From CADCUY01 sp964242735 (lineage in GTDB: Bacteria; Actinomycetota; Actinomycetes; Actinomycetales; Quadrisphaeraceae): 5,154 bases of DNA. The position numbers and the translations under genes were made by a program. The notes under the pieces are model-generated. The model ran no database searches. It was not told the DNA's origin and was given only the letters and a program-made list of their open reading frames with translations. Position 1 is the stretch's first letter; the number at the start of each line of letters is the position of its first letter. Of the stretch, positions 5,075 to 5,154 are shown piece by piece. The stretch spans positions 1 to 5,154 of the forward strand of contig CAXTAK010000043.1 in assembly GCA_964242735.1 (NCBI GenBank), given 5' to 3'.

Positions 5075-5154
5075 GTGCGCGACTACCCCTTCGCGGGCGG
5101 CACCGCCGTGGTCACCGGCGCCGCGGGCGGCATCGGCGAGGCGCTCGCGCTCGC
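5075..5154 (+). CDS. Short-chain dehydrogenase/reductase, 5' part only
   Basis: Only the first 26 codons are in the window; the gene runs off the edge. After a short lead (RDYPF) comes the first beta strand, TAVVTGAAGGIGEALALA, containing the classical cofactor loop TGxxxGIG at residues 14-21. This is diagnostic of NAD(P)-dependent short-chain dehydrogenases, although catalytic Ser/Tyr/Lys lie beyond the edge. The GTG start is 4 nt after the monooxygenase stop; a weak GGGGG (5061-5065) lies 9 nt upstream, so translation is probably coupled to the preceding gene. A dehydrogenase next to a Baeyer-Villiger monooxygenase suggests alcohol/ketone interconversion around the oxygenation step. Substrate is unknown. 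Confidence 0.85.
   Translation, partial: MRDYPFAGGTAVVTGAAGGIGEALAL

Overview
The window is about three-quarters G+C by eye. Its reading frames end almost every codon in G or C, three of the six genes (counting the partial last one) start with GTG, and the Shine-Dalgarno sites are of the GGAGG type. This points to a high-G+C actinobacterium. No base in the window fixes the genus. It reads as ordinary chromosomal sequence: I see no transposase, integrase, phage gene, tRNA, rRNA or CRISPR array.

Layout. (1) Positions 82-2431, plus strand, hold a complete three-gene operon for an amino-acid ABC importer: a lipoprotein substrate-binding protein (82-894), a HisM/GlnP-type permease (937-1590) and an ATPase (1577-2431, overlapping the permease by 14 nt). 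A TAGGGT -10-like hexamer and a 15-nt palindrome lie ahead of the first gene, and a short stem-loop starts at the stop codon of the binding-protein gene. (2) Positions 2451-3395, minus strand, encode a zinc-free medium-chain (quinone-oxidoreductase-like) NAD(P)H oxidoreductase, convergent with the ATPase gene. A hairpin whose two outer arms contain the two opposing stop codons separates the genes and is a good candidate for a shared bidirectional terminator. (3) Positions 3396-3519 are a 124-bp divergent intergenic region with no TA dinucleotide and three consecutive inverted repeats, the best having 10-bp perfect arms. (4) Positions 3520-5070, plus strand, encode an EthA-like FAD/NADPH-dependent Baeyer-Villiger monooxygenase with all expected motifs and an added Pro/His/Ala-rich C-terminal tail. 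(5) From 5075 to the window edge is the start of a short-chain dehydrogenase/reductase, four bases downstream of the monooxygenase stop.

How it works together. The first operon should capture a polar alpha-amino acid (or close analogue) outside the membrane and import it with ATP. The other half is a redox cluster. The monooxygenase and the dehydrogenase appear to be one transcription unit, consistent with ketone/alcohol oxidation in which the dehydrogenase makes or consumes the carbonyl that the monooxygenase oxygenates. The divergent oxidoreductase may share its control region. In Mycobacterium tuberculosis ethA is divergent from its TetR repressor gene ethR; here that position is taken by an enzyme, so any regulator must be encoded elsewhere. 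I did not find a clearly novel system. The most interesting items are the regulatory symmetry elements and the unusual setting and tail of the EthA-like enzyme.
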